A DNA stretch of 64,000 bases from positions 231,773 to 295,772 of the forward strand of contig NZ_JBHRTR010000005.1 of assembly GCF_042646425.1 (NCBI RefSeq), given 5' to 3'. The notes beneath the pieces were generated by a model, which ran no database searches, was not told where the DNA came from, and saw only the letters and a program-made list of their open reading frames with translations. This document shows, piece by piece, positions 39,980-49,731 of the stretch. Position 1 is the stretch's first letter; every line of letters starts with the position of its first letter. The translations under genes and the position numbers were made by a program. Source of the DNA: Marinibaculum pumilum. Lineage in GTDB: Bacteria > Pseudomonadota > Alphaproteobacteria > Ferrovibrionales > Ferrovibrionaceae.

Positions 39980-40933
39980 ATGACAGACAGCGCCCCCACC
40001 TCCTCCGCACTTCCCGCAACCATCCCCGAGACCATCGAGGACGCCCTGGCGATGCTGGAGCGCGGCAACTATGTCGCCGACCGCGCCCTGGCGACCACCC
40101 TTTATCTGTCCCTGCGCATGGGGCGGCCGCTGTTCCTGGAGGGCGAAGCCGGCACCGGCAAGACGGAGATCGCGAAGGTCCTGTCCGCCGTGCTCGACCG
40201 GCCGCTGGTGCGGCTGCAGTGCTACGAGGGGCTGGATGTCGCCTCGGCGGTGTATGAATGGAACTATGCCCGGCAGATGATCGAGATCCGCCTGGCGGAG
40301 GCGCAGGGCAGTGTCGACCGGGAGAAGCTCGCCGGCGACGTCTTCTCCGAGCAGTTCATGATCGCGCGCCCTCTGCTCCAGGCCCTGCAGCCGGGGCCGG
40401 AGGGCCGCATGCCTGTGCTGCTGATCGACGAGCTGGACCGCACCGACGAGCCGTTCGAGGCCTATCTGCTGGAGGTGCTGTCGGACTTCCAGATCACCAT
40501 TCCGGAGGTCGGCACCCGCAAGGCGCCGGAGCCGCCGATCGTCATCGTCACCTCCAACCGCACCCGCGAGATCCATGACGCGCTGAAGCGCCGCTGCCTC
40601 TATCACTGGGTCGGCTATCCCGACGCGAAGCGGGAGCTGGAGATCGTGATGCGCAAGGTGCCGGGCTGCGACCGCCGGCTTGCGCAGCAGATCGTCGCCT
40701 TCATCCAGGAACTGCGGCAGGTGGACCTGTTCAAGCTGCCCGGGATCGCGGAGACGCTCGACTGGACCCAGGCGCTGACCTACCTGAACGCGATGTCGCT
40801 GGACCCGGCGACCATCGACGACACCCTCGGCGTGATCCTGAAGTACCAGGACGATATCGCGCGCATGCAGGGCTCGGAGGCGGCCGGCATCCTGCGCAAG
40901 GTGCAGGCGGAACTCGCCGGGGTCGGCGTCTGA
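39980..40933 (+). CDS. coxD: CoxD/MoxR-family AAA+ ATPase
   Basis: CoxD (317 aa) is a MoxR-type AAA+ chaperone needed for active-site assembly in CO dehydrogenase maturation. Walker A GEAGTGKT is at 55-62 and Walker B LLIDELD at 147-153. Sensor SNRTREIHDALKRRC follows. It is directly followed by the VWA-domain CoxE, the usual MoxR-VWA partner, and the pair would act together on CoxL. Confidence 0.95.
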   Translation: MTDSAPTSSALPATIPETIEDALAMLERGNYVADRALATTLYLSLRMGRPLFLEGEAGTGKTEIAKVLSAVLDRPLVRLQCYEGLDVASAVYEWNYARQMIEIRLAEAQGSVDREKLAGDVFSEQFMIARPLLQALQPGPEGRMPVLLIDELDRTDEPFEAYLLEVLSDFQITIPEVGTRKAPEPPIVIVTSNRTREIHDALKRRCLYHWVGYPDAKRELEIVMRKVPGCDRRLAQQIVAFIQELRQVDLFKLPGIAETLDWTQALTYLNAMSLDPATIDDTLGVILKYQDDIARMQGSEAAGILRKVQAELAGVGV

Positions 40934-40949
40934 GCGCCGGCCGCTGCCG

Positions 40950-42245
40950 ATGAGTGAAGTCCCCACCCCGCCCGCCGCCGCAGGGGAGGATGGCGGTCAT
41001 GACCGCTTCGCCGAGAACATCATGCATTTCGGGCGGGTGCTGCGGCGCGCCGGCCTGCCGGTCGGCACGGGGCGGATCCTCGACGCGATCCGGGCGGTGG
41101 AGGTTGCCGGGATCGCCAGCCGGCACGACTTCTACTGGACCCTGCACGCCGTCTTCGTGTCGCGGCGCGAGCATCGCGAGATCTTCGACCAGGCCTTTCA
41201 TGTCTTCTGGCGCAACCCGAAGATCCTGGAACGGATGATGGGCATGCTGCTGCCCCGCACCGAGGGCGGCGCCGACGATCCGGAGCAGCAGAAGCGCGAC
41301 ATCTCCCGCCGCCTGGCGGAGGCGCTGTATCCCGACAAGGGGCCGCAGGAGCAGGAGGGCGGCGACGACGAGGAGGAAGAGCTGGAGATCGACGCCAGCT
41401 TCACCTGGTCGGCACGCGAACGCCTGCAGACGATGGACTTCGAGAGCATGTCGACGGAGGAACTGGCCCTGGCGCGCGGCGCCATCGCCCGCCTGCGCCT
41501 GCCGATCATGGAGGTTGCCACCCGGCGCTACCGCAGCGACCCGCGCGGCGCCCGGGTCGACATGCGGGGCACCCTGCGCGGTTCGCTGCGCTCGGGCGGC
41601 GGTTCGATCCCGCTGAAGCGCAAGCGCCGCCTGACCCGTCATCCGCCGCTGGTGGTGCTGTGCGACATCTCCGGCTCGATGTCGCAGTACAGCCGGATGT
41701 TCCTGCATTTCCTGCACGCCCTGACCAACGACCGCGACCGGGTCCACACCTTCCTGTTCGGCACCCGGCTGACCAACGTCACCCGCTACCTGCGCAACAA
41801 GGATGTCGATGCCGCCCTCGGCCAGATCGGCAGCAATGTCGAGGACTGGTCCGGCGGCACCCGGATCGGCCACACTCTGGAGGAGTTCAACCGCCTCTGG
41901 TCGCGGCGGGTGCTGAGCCAGGGCGCGGTGGTGCTGTTCATCTCCGACGGCCTGGACCGCGACGCCGCGGAGGGGCTGGAGGAGCAGATCGACCGCCTGC
42001 ATCGTTCCTGCCGGCGCCTGATCTGGCTCAACCCGCTCTTGCGCTGGGACGGCTTCGAGCCCAGATCCGCAGGGATCCGGAGCCTGCTGCCGCATGTGGA
42101 CGAATTCCGCCCGCTGCACAATCTGAATTCCCTGGGTGAGCTTGCGGACGCCCTGTCGCGGCCGCAGCCGTCGCCGGGCGCGGCGCGCGGCGGCTGGGAC
42201 CCGGGCCGCTTCCCGCTGGCCAACGCCGATGGAGGACGCCAATGA
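40950..42245 (+). CDS. coxE: CoxE VWA-domain protein
   Basis: CoxE (431 aa) is the von Willebrand factor A partner of the CoxD ATPase in maturation of the molybdenum enzyme. The MIDAS motif DISGSMS begins at Asp239, with later metal residues around WSGGTRIG and FISDGLDRD. The N-terminal half is helical, with an acidic run EEEEL near residue 141. Its stop overlaps the next ATG (ATGA). Confidence 0.95.
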   Translation: MSEVPTPPAAAGEDGGHDRFAENIMHFGRVLRRAGLPVGTGRILDAIRAVEVAGIASRHDFYWTLHAVFVSRREHREIFDQAFHVFWRNPKILERMMGMLLPRTEGGADDPEQQKRDISRRLAEALYPDKGPQEQEGGDDEEEELEIDASFTWSARERLQTMDFESMSTEELALARGAIARLRLPIMEVATRRYRSDPRGARVDMRGTLRGSLRSGGGSIPLKRKRRLTRHPPLVVLCDISGSMSQYSRMFLHFLHALTNDRDRVHTFLFGTRLTNVTRYLRNKDVDAALGQIGSNVEDWSGGTRIGHTLEEFNRLWSRRVLSQGAVVLFISDGLDRDAAEGLEEQIDRLHRSCRRLIWLNPLLRWDGFEPRSAGIRSLLPHVDEFRPLHNLNSLGELADALSRPQPSPGAARGGWDPGRFPLANADGGRQ

Positions 42246-42565
42246 CCGACACCACCGACTCCGTTCTGGAACAGGCCGCCGCCTGGCGCGATGCGGGCAA
42301 GGGCGCCGCGCTGGCCACCGTCGTCACCACCTGGGGTTCTGCCCCGCGTCCGGTGGGCAGCCAGCTGGCAATCAACGAGGAAGCCGAGTTCGTCGGCAGC
42401 GTGTCCGGCGGCTGTATCGAAGGTGCGGTGGTCACCGAGGCGCTGGAGGTGATCGAGGACGGCAAGCCGCGCATGCTGGATTTCGGCGTCAGCAACAGCC
42501 AGGCCTGGGAAGTCGGCCTGGCCTGCGGCGGCAAGATCCAGATCTGGGTCGAGCGGGTGAACTGA
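42242..42565 (+). CDS. XdhC/CoxF-family N-terminal protein
   Basis: A 107-aa protein matching the N-terminal XdhC_CoxI domain, seen in ATVVTTWGSAPRPVGSQLAI and VSGGCIEGAVVTEA. XdhC proteins bind molybdenum cofactor and help insert its mature form into the large subunit. Here the N-terminal domain is a separate gene from the Rossmann domain that follows, a split typical of cox clusters. Translationally coupled to coxE. Confidence 0.9.
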   Translation: MTDTTDSVLEQAAAWRDAGKGAALATVVTTWGSAPRPVGSQLAINEEAEFVGSVSGGCIEGAVVTEALEVIEDGKPRMLDFGVSNSQAWEVGLACGGKIQIWVERVN

Positions 42566-42601
42566 CGGCAAGAGCGGAATTCTCGGAGCAGGGAGGCAGC
42601 A

Positions 42602-43312
42602 ATGGACCGGGCGATCCTGGACAGGGTGCTGCAGGCGAAGCAGTCGAAGACGGCCGTGGTCCTGGCGACCGACCTGGCCGACGGGTCCCAGCAGATCATC
42701 GATGTCGCCGCGGTCTGGCAGGCCGATGATCCGCTGAGCCGGTCCGTGGTCGCCGCCAGCATTGCCGACCGCTCGCAGACGGTGGAGTTGGAGGACGGGC
42801 GCAGGCTGTTCCTCAATGTCTTCAACCCGCCGCTGCGCATGATCGTGGTCGGTGCCGTGCATATCACCCAGGCGCTGGCGCCGATGGCGCGGATCGCCGG
42901 CTACGACGTGATCGTCATCGACCCGCGGGAAGCCTTCGCCACCGCGGAACGGTTTCCCGACGTTTCCCTCAGCCATGCCTGGCCCGACGAAGCGATGGCG
43001 GAGCTGATGCCCGACCGCCGCACCGCCGTCATCACCCTCACCCACGACCCGAAGCTGGACGATCCGGCGCTGCAGGCGGCGCTGATTTCCGACTGCTTCT
43101 ATATCGGCGCGCTGGGCAGCAGGAAGACCCATGGCGCCCGGCTGGAGCGGCTGCGCCGCGCCGGCTTCGACGAGGCGGCGATGGCGCGCATCCACGGGCC
43201 GATCGGTCTGGCGATCGGGGCGCGCTCGCCGGCCGAGATCGCCATCGCGGTGATGGCGCAGGTCACCGAGACCCTGCGCAAGATGCCGGAGCCGCAGGCC
43301 CGCGCGGCCTGA
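42602..43312 (+). CDS. XdhC/CoxI-family Rossmann-domain protein
   Basis: A 236-aa protein with the XdhC C-terminal Rossmann domain. Visible parts are LRMIVVGAVHITQALAPMARIAGYDVIVIDPREAFAT (read as the motif VVGAVHITQALA), AVITLTHDPKLDDPAL, FYIGALGSRKTHGARLERL and IHGPIGLAIGARSPAEIAIA. The family helps deliver or modify molybdenum cofactor for hydroxylases. AGGGAGG precedes the ATG. It works with the previous short XdhC protein. Confidence 0.93.
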   Translation: MDRAILDRVLQAKQSKTAVVLATDLADGSQQIIDVAAVWQADDPLSRSVVAASIADRSQTVELEDGRRLFLNVFNPPLRMIVVGAVHITQALAPMARIAGYDVIVIDPREAFATAERFPDVSLSHAWPDEAMAELMPDRRTAVITLTHDPKLDDPALQAALISDCFYIGALGSRKTHGARLERLRRAGFDEAAMARIHGPIGLAIGARSPAEIAIAVMAQVTETLRKMPEPQARAA

Positions 43313-43331
43313 GCCCGGGGCGCTGCCGCAG

Positions 43332-44993
<1,662 letters not shown>

Positions 44994-45034
44994 CCGCTTC
45001 CCGCCGGTGTGCAGGCCTCTCGGGGCTGGCGGCT

Positions 45035-45967
45035 TCAGCGCCCGCCGGTGCTGCCTGTCGCGGAGCCGGTGAGAAGGCCGGGATCGGCCGACAGCCGTTC
45101 CGCCTCTGTCGTCTCTGCCGGCGACAGGCTGGCGGCCATCGCTTCGCGGACCCGCGCCGCCAGGGCCGCCGTCTCTGCCGGGGCCGCATCCTCGGTCACC
45201 CGCAGCAGAAGGGCGTAGGCCATCACAAGGTCCTGCGGCACGCCGATACCGTCGGCATGCAGCCGCGCCAGGTTCAGCAGGCCGTCCGCCGAACCCTGCC
45301 TGGCCGCCAGCCGCAGCCATCGCACGCCTTCGGCGACGTCGCGATCGACGCCGGAGCCGGTGATGTAGAGCAGGCCCAGATTGTTCTGCGCCTCGGCATT
45401 GCCCTGCAGGGCCGCGGCCCGGTACCAGCGGGCGGCGGCGGCGGGATCCGCCGCCATGCCCTGCCCCGCCTCCAGCATGATGGCGAGATTGAGCTGCGCC
45501 GCTGCGAGCCCCTGCTCGGCCGCCTGGCGGAAATACGCGGCCGCCTGGTCTGGGCTGCCTGCCGCCACCTGGCCCTGCAGGTGAAGCATGCCAAGCCGGA
45601 ACTGCGCATCCCGCGAGCCGCCCGCCGCCGCCTTGCCGTACCAGTCGGCGGCAACGGCAAGGTCGCGCTCCACCCCCAGGCCGAATTCATAGAGATAGCC
45701 GAACAGATACTGCGCACGGATCTCGCCCGCCCGCGCCCGCCGGCCGTACAGTCGCACCGAATCCTGAAACGCCTCCGCCCGCGCCTCTGGCGTCAGGGCC
45801 AGCGGTGCCGGCGGCAGCCCGGCCGGTCGTTCCACGCCGTCCTGCGCCAGGGCTCCGCCTGCCCCGGCCTGCAGGCCGAACGCAAGAAGAGCCCCGAAGA
45901 GGCAGCGATGCAGGATGGCGGAGGATCTGCCGGCCAGCCGCCCGGAGATGCCCGCGGGGCGGGCCAT
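45035..45967 (-). CDS. Sel1-repeat (TPR-like) exported protein
   Basis: A ~310-aa protein with an N-terminal signal-like segment (CLFGALLAFGLQAGAGGALA, cleavage after ALA) and about five Sel1-like repeats from residue ~80 on. Examples are AQYLFGYLYEFGLGVERDLAVA, AQFRLGMLHLQGQVA, AQLNLAIMLEAGQGM and AQNNLGLLYITGSGVDRDVAEG. Such repeats form solenoids for protein contacts, often in the envelope. The ATG was preferred. A GTG at 46012 would add 15 residues. It is convergent with the cox cluster. A possible terminator-like hairpin lies in its upstream region. Confidence 0.88.
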   Translation of the reverse strand: MARPAGISGRLAGRSSAILHRCLFGALLAFGLQAGAGGALAQDGVERPAGLPPAPLALTPEARAEAFQDSVRLYGRRARAGEIRAQYLFGYLYEFGLGVERDLAVAADWYGKAAAGGSRDAQFRLGMLHLQGQVAAGSPDQAAAYFRQAAEQGLAAAQLNLAIMLEAGQGMAADPAAAARWYRAAALQGNAEAQNNLGLLYITGSGVDRDVAEGVRWLRLAARQGSADGLLNLARLHADGIGVPQDLVMAYALLLRVTEDAAPAETAALAARVREAMAASLSPAETTEAERLSADPGLLTGSATGSTGGR

Positions 45968-46363
45968 CCGGCATGCAGCGCTGGCGGACGTGGCAAGAGC
46001 TGGACTGTTCACTGAGCGGTGCGGCTCCGATACAGGTCACGCACAGGCACCGAATGGCCGAAGCCGTCGCATTCGAACTGCCTGCCGGAACAGCGTCCGG
46101 TGAGCATGTGAGACATAGAAAAGGGCTGTGCCACGTTTCACGGTCACGCCGCACAGCCCCCTGGCGGCTAAGCTAACCGGCGCATCCGCTGCGTTCAAGT
46201 GCGGGCACAACATTTCTGACACATTGCCCGGACGCCACGCGAACGGGCCGCGAGGCCTGCCGGTCGGCGGATGCCCCCTTGCCGCAACCGGCTGCCGCCC
46301 TGTAGGGAACCCCTTTCAGGGAAGCTTCGGGCGAGAGGCGGTCGGAGGGCGAGCGAGACAGTC
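45968..46363. other. Intergenic region between Sel1 gene and small ORF
   Basis: This 396-base divergent space holds a promoter-plus-hairpin unit on the minus strand, listed separately, and a short dyad ccctgtagggaaccccttt cagggaag-like region near 46300. No gene is seen. Confidence 0.5.
46115..46198 (-). ncRNA. Candidate short RNA or attenuator upstream of the Sel1 gene
   Basis: On the minus strand TTGAAC and TAGCTT are 17 bases apart (46193-46198 and 46170-46175). Immediately downstream is a perfect 9-bp hairpin GGGCTGTGC/GCACAGCCC (46123-46159, 19-base loop) followed by TTTTCTATGT. This has the look of a short promoter-hairpin-T-tract unit. It could be a ~45-nt RNA or a terminator that controls entry into the Sel1 gene. 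Only the hairpin is firm; the -10 is weak. Confidence 0.3.
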
Positions 46364-46627
46364 ATGAACGAGCGGGAGATGTACGGCGAGCTCACGGCCC
46401 TGATCCACGCCGTGGCGGCGCGCCTAGATCTTGGCGTGGAAGCGGTCGCCAAGGCGTTCGAGAGCGGCGCGGTGCAGATCGATTTCGCGGAGGACGAAGA
46501 CGGGAATCGCGCATTGCTGGTCACCTGCGGCGACCGCCAGGCGGCGGTGAGCCCCCAGGACCTGGCCGTCGCGGCCCAGGCATTGGCGGACCAGGCGGCC
46601 GAGGCGCCTGCGCGGGACGAAAGCTGA
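46364..46627 (+). CDS. Small hypothetical protein
   Basis: An 87-aa acidic protein, MNEREMYGELTALIHAVAAR onward, with a helical start, a short strand-like QIDFAEDEDGNRALLVTCGD and an Ala-rich helix at the end. I do not recognise a family. Codon use fits the genome (GC-rich third positions). The gene is followed after 12 bases by another small gene on the same strand. The start could be up to 31 codons earlier, but that extension is Arg/Pro-rich and unlikely. Confidence 0.6.
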   Translation: MNEREMYGELTALIHAVAARLDLGVEAVAKAFESGAVQIDFAEDEDGNRALLVTCGDRQAAVSPQDLAVAAQALADQAAEAPARDES

Positions 46628-46639
46628 GGGCCCGCGGCG

Positions 46640-46828
46640 ATGCATCCCCTGCTGGGCCTGTTCCTCCTGCTCATCCTCCTGCTTGCCTATGCGGTGGTGG
46701 CGGTCACCCTGATCGGCAGCTGGTTCCCCGATGGCGGCGGCTGGAGCCTGCTGGCCTTTGCCGTTGCGGGCTTCGTCTGGGTGCCGCCGGCGGCCCTCCT
46801 GCTGCGGCTCATCCGGCGCCGGAGCTGA
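46640..46828 (+). CDS. Small membrane protein (DUF2842-like)
   Basis: A 62-aa protein with two hydrophobic helices, GLFLLLILLLAYAVVAVTLI and LLAFAVAGFVWVPPAALLL, and a basic end LIRRRS. The pattern of a Gly-Trp turn followed by AVAGFVWVPPA and a final Arg-rich tail resembles the DUF2842 family of alphaproteobacteria. Function unknown. Probably cotranscribed with the preceding small gene. Confidence 0.65.
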   Translation: MHPLLGLFLLLILLLAYAVVAVTLIGSWFPDGGGWSLLAFAVAGFVWVPPAALLLRLIRRRS

Positions 46829-47102
46829 GCGGCCGGCGCGGCAGATATTGCCAGGGCGGCAAATGCTGCCTATCCTTGCAGGCAGAATATTCCGCCACAG
46901 AAAGTGGGCCGTCAGACAGGGTTACCCTCTGGCGTCGGTGAATGTTCCGCAGCAGACCGCCGGTGCAGGGTGCAAGGCCGGCGGGTCGGCGACGAACAAG
47001 GCGTATCGTGCGATCCTGGCTTCCGGGTTGGTCACCGGGTGCTGATCTGCCGTCCAGCGCCGCAACACGCCCGTCGGTGCCCGCCACCTTGGTGCGGCGC
47101 AC

Positions 47103-47996
47103 ATGGTAGAACTTGCACTCGGTTCGAGCATTCGAAGTTCCCTGCTGACATTGCAGGAACTGAACGCGCTCTCTTCCGTCACGGAAAACAGGCTTGCCAC
47201 CGGACTGAAGGTCAGTTCCGCGCTGGACGATGCCGCGGCATTCTTCCAGGCGCGGGCCCTGACCGACCGGGCCGCGGACTTCCTGAACCGGAAGGACGAT
47301 ATCGACGAGGCCGTGTCGAGCCTGCAGGCCGCGAATGACGGGGTCGAAGCCGTCGATGCCACCCTGCGCCAGCTCAAGGGCCTGCTGCAGAGCGCCAAGA
47401 CCGCCTCCACCACCGAGCTTTCGGCGCTGCAGACCCAGTTCAACAGCCTCAGCGAGCAGCTGAACGAGATCGTCAGCGACACCACCTATGCCGGCCTGAA
47501 CCTGCTGAACTCCAGTACCGCCTCGCTGACGGTCAACTTCTCCGATTCCTCCTCCGCGCAGCTTTCCGTCAACGGCACCAACATCCTGGTGTCCAGCACG
47601 CAGAGCGGCGCCCTGTTCACCGCCGGGGTGGCGGCCGGATCGCTGGCCAGCACGATCATCGGCTTCGCCGGGGGCACGATCACCTTCAGCAATGCCGCGG
47701 TGTCCAACTTCGACCTGGGGATCGAGCGGCTGGATGCCGCGATCAGCAACCTGCGCTCGGTGGCCACGAACCTGGGATCCAACGTGACCTTCCTGAACAC
47801 GCGGCTGGACTTCACGGAGCAGTACACGACCACCCTTCAGGAAGGCGCGGACAAGCTGACCCTGGCCGACATCAACGAGGAAGGCGCCAAGCTCGTGGCC
47901 CTGCAGACCCGGCAGGAACTGGCGATCCAGGCCCTCGCCTTTGCCGGCCAGAGCGAACGCGCCGTGCTGACCCTGTTCGACAGCCTGGCCGCCTAG
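47103..47996 (+). CDS. Flagellin (short, orphan)
   Basis: A 297-aa flagellin. The N-terminal D0/D1 part has LGSSIRSSLLTLQELNALSSV (20-residue section), RLATGLKVSSALDDAAAFFQA and LQAANDGVEAVDATLRQLK. The C-terminal D1/D0 helix has TLQEGADKLTLADINEEGAKLVALQTRQ and ends QSERAVLTLFDSLAA. The variable centre is only ~80 residues of Ser/Thr-rich strands, so the filament surface would be small. No other flagellar gene is seen in this window. The ribosome site is weak. No sigma54 or sigma28 promoter was convincing upstream. Confidence 0.93.
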   Translation: MVELALGSSIRSSLLTLQELNALSSVTENRLATGLKVSSALDDAAAFFQARALTDRAADFLNRKDDIDEAVSSLQAANDGVEAVDATLRQLKGLLQSAKTASTTELSALQTQFNSLSEQLNEIVSDTTYAGLNLLNSSTASLTVNFSDSSSAQLSVNGTNILVSSTQSGALFTAGVAAGSLASTIIGFAGGTITFSNAAVSNFDLGIERLDAAISNLRSVATNLGSNVTFLNTRLDFTEQYTTTLQEGADKLTLADINEEGAKLVALQTRQELAIQALAFAGQSERAVLTLFDSLAA

Positions 47997-48132
47997 GCCG
48001 GCGCGCGGCGGATTTCCCATGGACGGGTGCGCGGTCCTGGGACGCGGTCGGGGGATCGGGAATGCGGGACGGAAAGAAGCCCTGCGCCCCTCCCCCGACC
48101 GGATCGCCTGCGCTGCCGCCCTGCCGCCCCCC

Positions 48133-48162
48133 GGAATCGCGCCTCCTGGAATCGCGCCTCCT
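48133..48162. repeat. Two tandem 15-bp repeats downstream of the flagellin gene
   Basis: ggaatcgcgcctcct occurs twice in a row and is followed by a truncated third start (gggat). It lies in the non-coding space between flagellin and the next small gene. Confidence 0.85.
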
Positions 48163-48237
48163 GGGATAGCCCCCCAAGGTTGGCCGCCCCGGTGAACCCG
48201 CCTATGCTCGCGGCTCGTTCATGTCAGCCGGGGCCCG

Positions 48238-48603
48238 ATGTCGGATTATTCCTTTACGCCACCGCCGCTACAGCCGAGCGACCTGGAAGTCCTGCAGGCG
48301 CAGGTGGCCAAGCTGCAGAGCAATCTGGACCGGGCGGAAGCCTTCGGTGCTTCGGCGCTGGCCCTGGCCGTCGCCCTGCTGCAGGAACTCCTGGCCAGCG
48401 AACGCGTGAGCCGCGAGGAGGCCATCGACATGGTCTCCAACGCCCTGGCCAATGTGCGCCGGCTCTACCGCTCCGACGGGCAGGATCCGTTCGCCAGCGG
48501 TGCGGTCGATTCTGCCTTCCTGGCGCGGGAGATGAACCAGGCCGCCCGGGAGGAAGCCGCCCAGGACCTGCTGCAGGGGCTGCTGAACGCCCTGCGCGAA
48601 TAG
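48238..48603 (+). CDS. Hypothetical protein, helical
   Basis: A 121-aa protein starting MSDYSFTPPPLQPSDLEVLQ. Residues ~15-60 look coiled-coil-like (QAQVAKLQSNLDRAEAFGAS) followed by a long hydrophobic-heptad helix LALAVALLQELLASERVSR. The C-terminus is another Ala/Glu-rich helix ending LLQGLLNALRE. No family is recognised. GC-rich third positions and a balanced amino-acid composition support a real gene. It lies between flagellin and a convergent crotonase gene. Confidence 0.6.
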   Translation: MSDYSFTPPPLQPSDLEVLQAQVAKLQSNLDRAEAFGASALALAVALLQELLASERVSREEAIDMVSNALANVRRLYRSDGQDPFASGAVDSAFLAREMNQAAREEAAQDLLQGLLNALRE

Positions 48604-48660
48604 GCCCCCGCGCCGCCCTGTCCCCGGCTGCCTCTTCGATTTGCGCGGCGGCCGTACGTC

Positions 48661-49500
48661 TCAGCGACCGGTGAATGCCGGCGCCCGGCGCTCCACGAAA
48701 TGGGCGACCCCTTCCCGGAAGTCGGCGCTGGAGAAGCTCTCCAGCATTTCCCGGTCACCCACCGCGACCGCCTCGCCCAGGTCCTGGAACTGTGCCTCGT
48801 AGAGCTGCGCCTTGATCACCCGCATCGACCGCGGCGAGACCATGGTGGCCAGCTCGCCGGCATAGGCACGGACCTCGTCCAGGAAGCTCGCGGCCGGATA
48901 GACGCGGTTCACCAGGCCGATCCGCGCCGCCTCGGCGGCGTCGAACTTCCGCGCCGAGAGCAGCAGGTCCATGGCATTGGCGAAGCCCACCAGCCGCGGC
49001 AGCATCCAACTGATGCCATGCTCAGCGATCAGGCCACGGCGGGAGAAGGCGGTGGAAAAAACGGCCGAATCCGCGGCGAAACGCATGTCGCAGTAGAGCG
49101 CGAGTACCAGGCCGAGCCCGGCGCAGGGCCCGTTGATCGCAGCGATCACCGGCTTGGGGACCGTCGGGTAGTAGGTGTTCCGCAGATGATAGTCGCTGCG
49201 CAGGGCCAGGCCGCCGGGGATCCCGCCGATCTCCCGGTTGCCGGTCTCGCGCGACGGTGCGCCGTCGGAACCGGCAGCCGACAATTCCCCCAGATTGTCC
49301 ATGTCGGCCCCGGCGCAATAGCCGCGGCCGGCGCCGGTCAGGATGACCACGCGCACCGCATCGTCGGCCGTGGCGGCGGCCAGCGCGTCGCGTACCTCGC
49401 GCTCCATCACGCCGGTCCAGGCATTCAGCCTCTCCGGCCGGTTCAAGGTGATGGTCGCGATGCCTTCATCGGCCGAATACAGGATCTGCTCGTAGCTCAT
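48661..49500 (-). CDS. Enoyl-CoA hydratase/isomerase family protein
   Basis: A 279-aa crotonase-fold protein. The start MSYEQILYSADEGIATITLNRPE is preceded by GGGGGGAGAGG. The CoA/oxyanion region RGYCAGADMDNLG and the second oxyanion loop AINGPCAGLGLVLALYCDMRF are present. The hydratase Glu is seen in FSRRGLIAEHGISWMLPRLVG, where Glu and His follow the loop. A ~20-residue insertion (SAAGSDGAPSRETGNREIGG) sits after the first loop. The exact acyl-CoA substrate is unknown. It is divergent from the EAL gene. Confidence 0.93.
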   Translation of the reverse strand: MSYEQILYSADEGIATITLNRPERLNAWTGVMEREVRDALAAATADDAVRVVILTGAGRGYCAGADMDNLGELSAAGSDGAPSRETGNREIGGIPGGLALRSDYHLRNTYYPTVPKPVIAAINGPCAGLGLVLALYCDMRFAADSAVFSTAFSRRGLIAEHGISWMLPRLVGFANAMDLLLSARKFDAAEAARIGLVNRVYPAASFLDEVRAYAGELATMVSPRSMRVIKAQLYEAQFQDLGEAVAVGDREMLESFSSADFREGVAHFVERRAPAFTGR

Positions 49501-49585
49501 CCTCTCCCCCCAGAATGCTGTGTCGCCATCGCCGCTCCGCCATCGACGCTGCATGCTGCGGTATGCCACCGCCTCATTTCGGGAC

Positions 49586-49600
49586 ATACCGCGATCGCGT
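49586..49600 (+). promoter_or_regulatory. Shared 15-bp element, copy upstream of the EAL gene
   Basis: ataccgcgatcgcgt contains the perfect palindrome CGCGATCGCG and is identical to a copy upstream of luxI. It lies in the divergent spacer between the crotonase and EAL genes. The surrounding 20 bases (CATACCGC-GATC-GCGTCCTG) are a partial inverted repeat with GATC at the centre, the general layout of a lux box. Confidence 0.4.
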
Positions 49601-49731
49601 CCTGTCGGGTCCGGCGTTTCTGTCCGATAACCATGGCTCAGGACGGCGCGGTGCGGAAGCCGCGTCGTCACGACGGCAAGGCGGCATTGCCGGGCGTAGA
49701 TCCGGACTGGCGCCAGCAGGGAGAACAGAAG

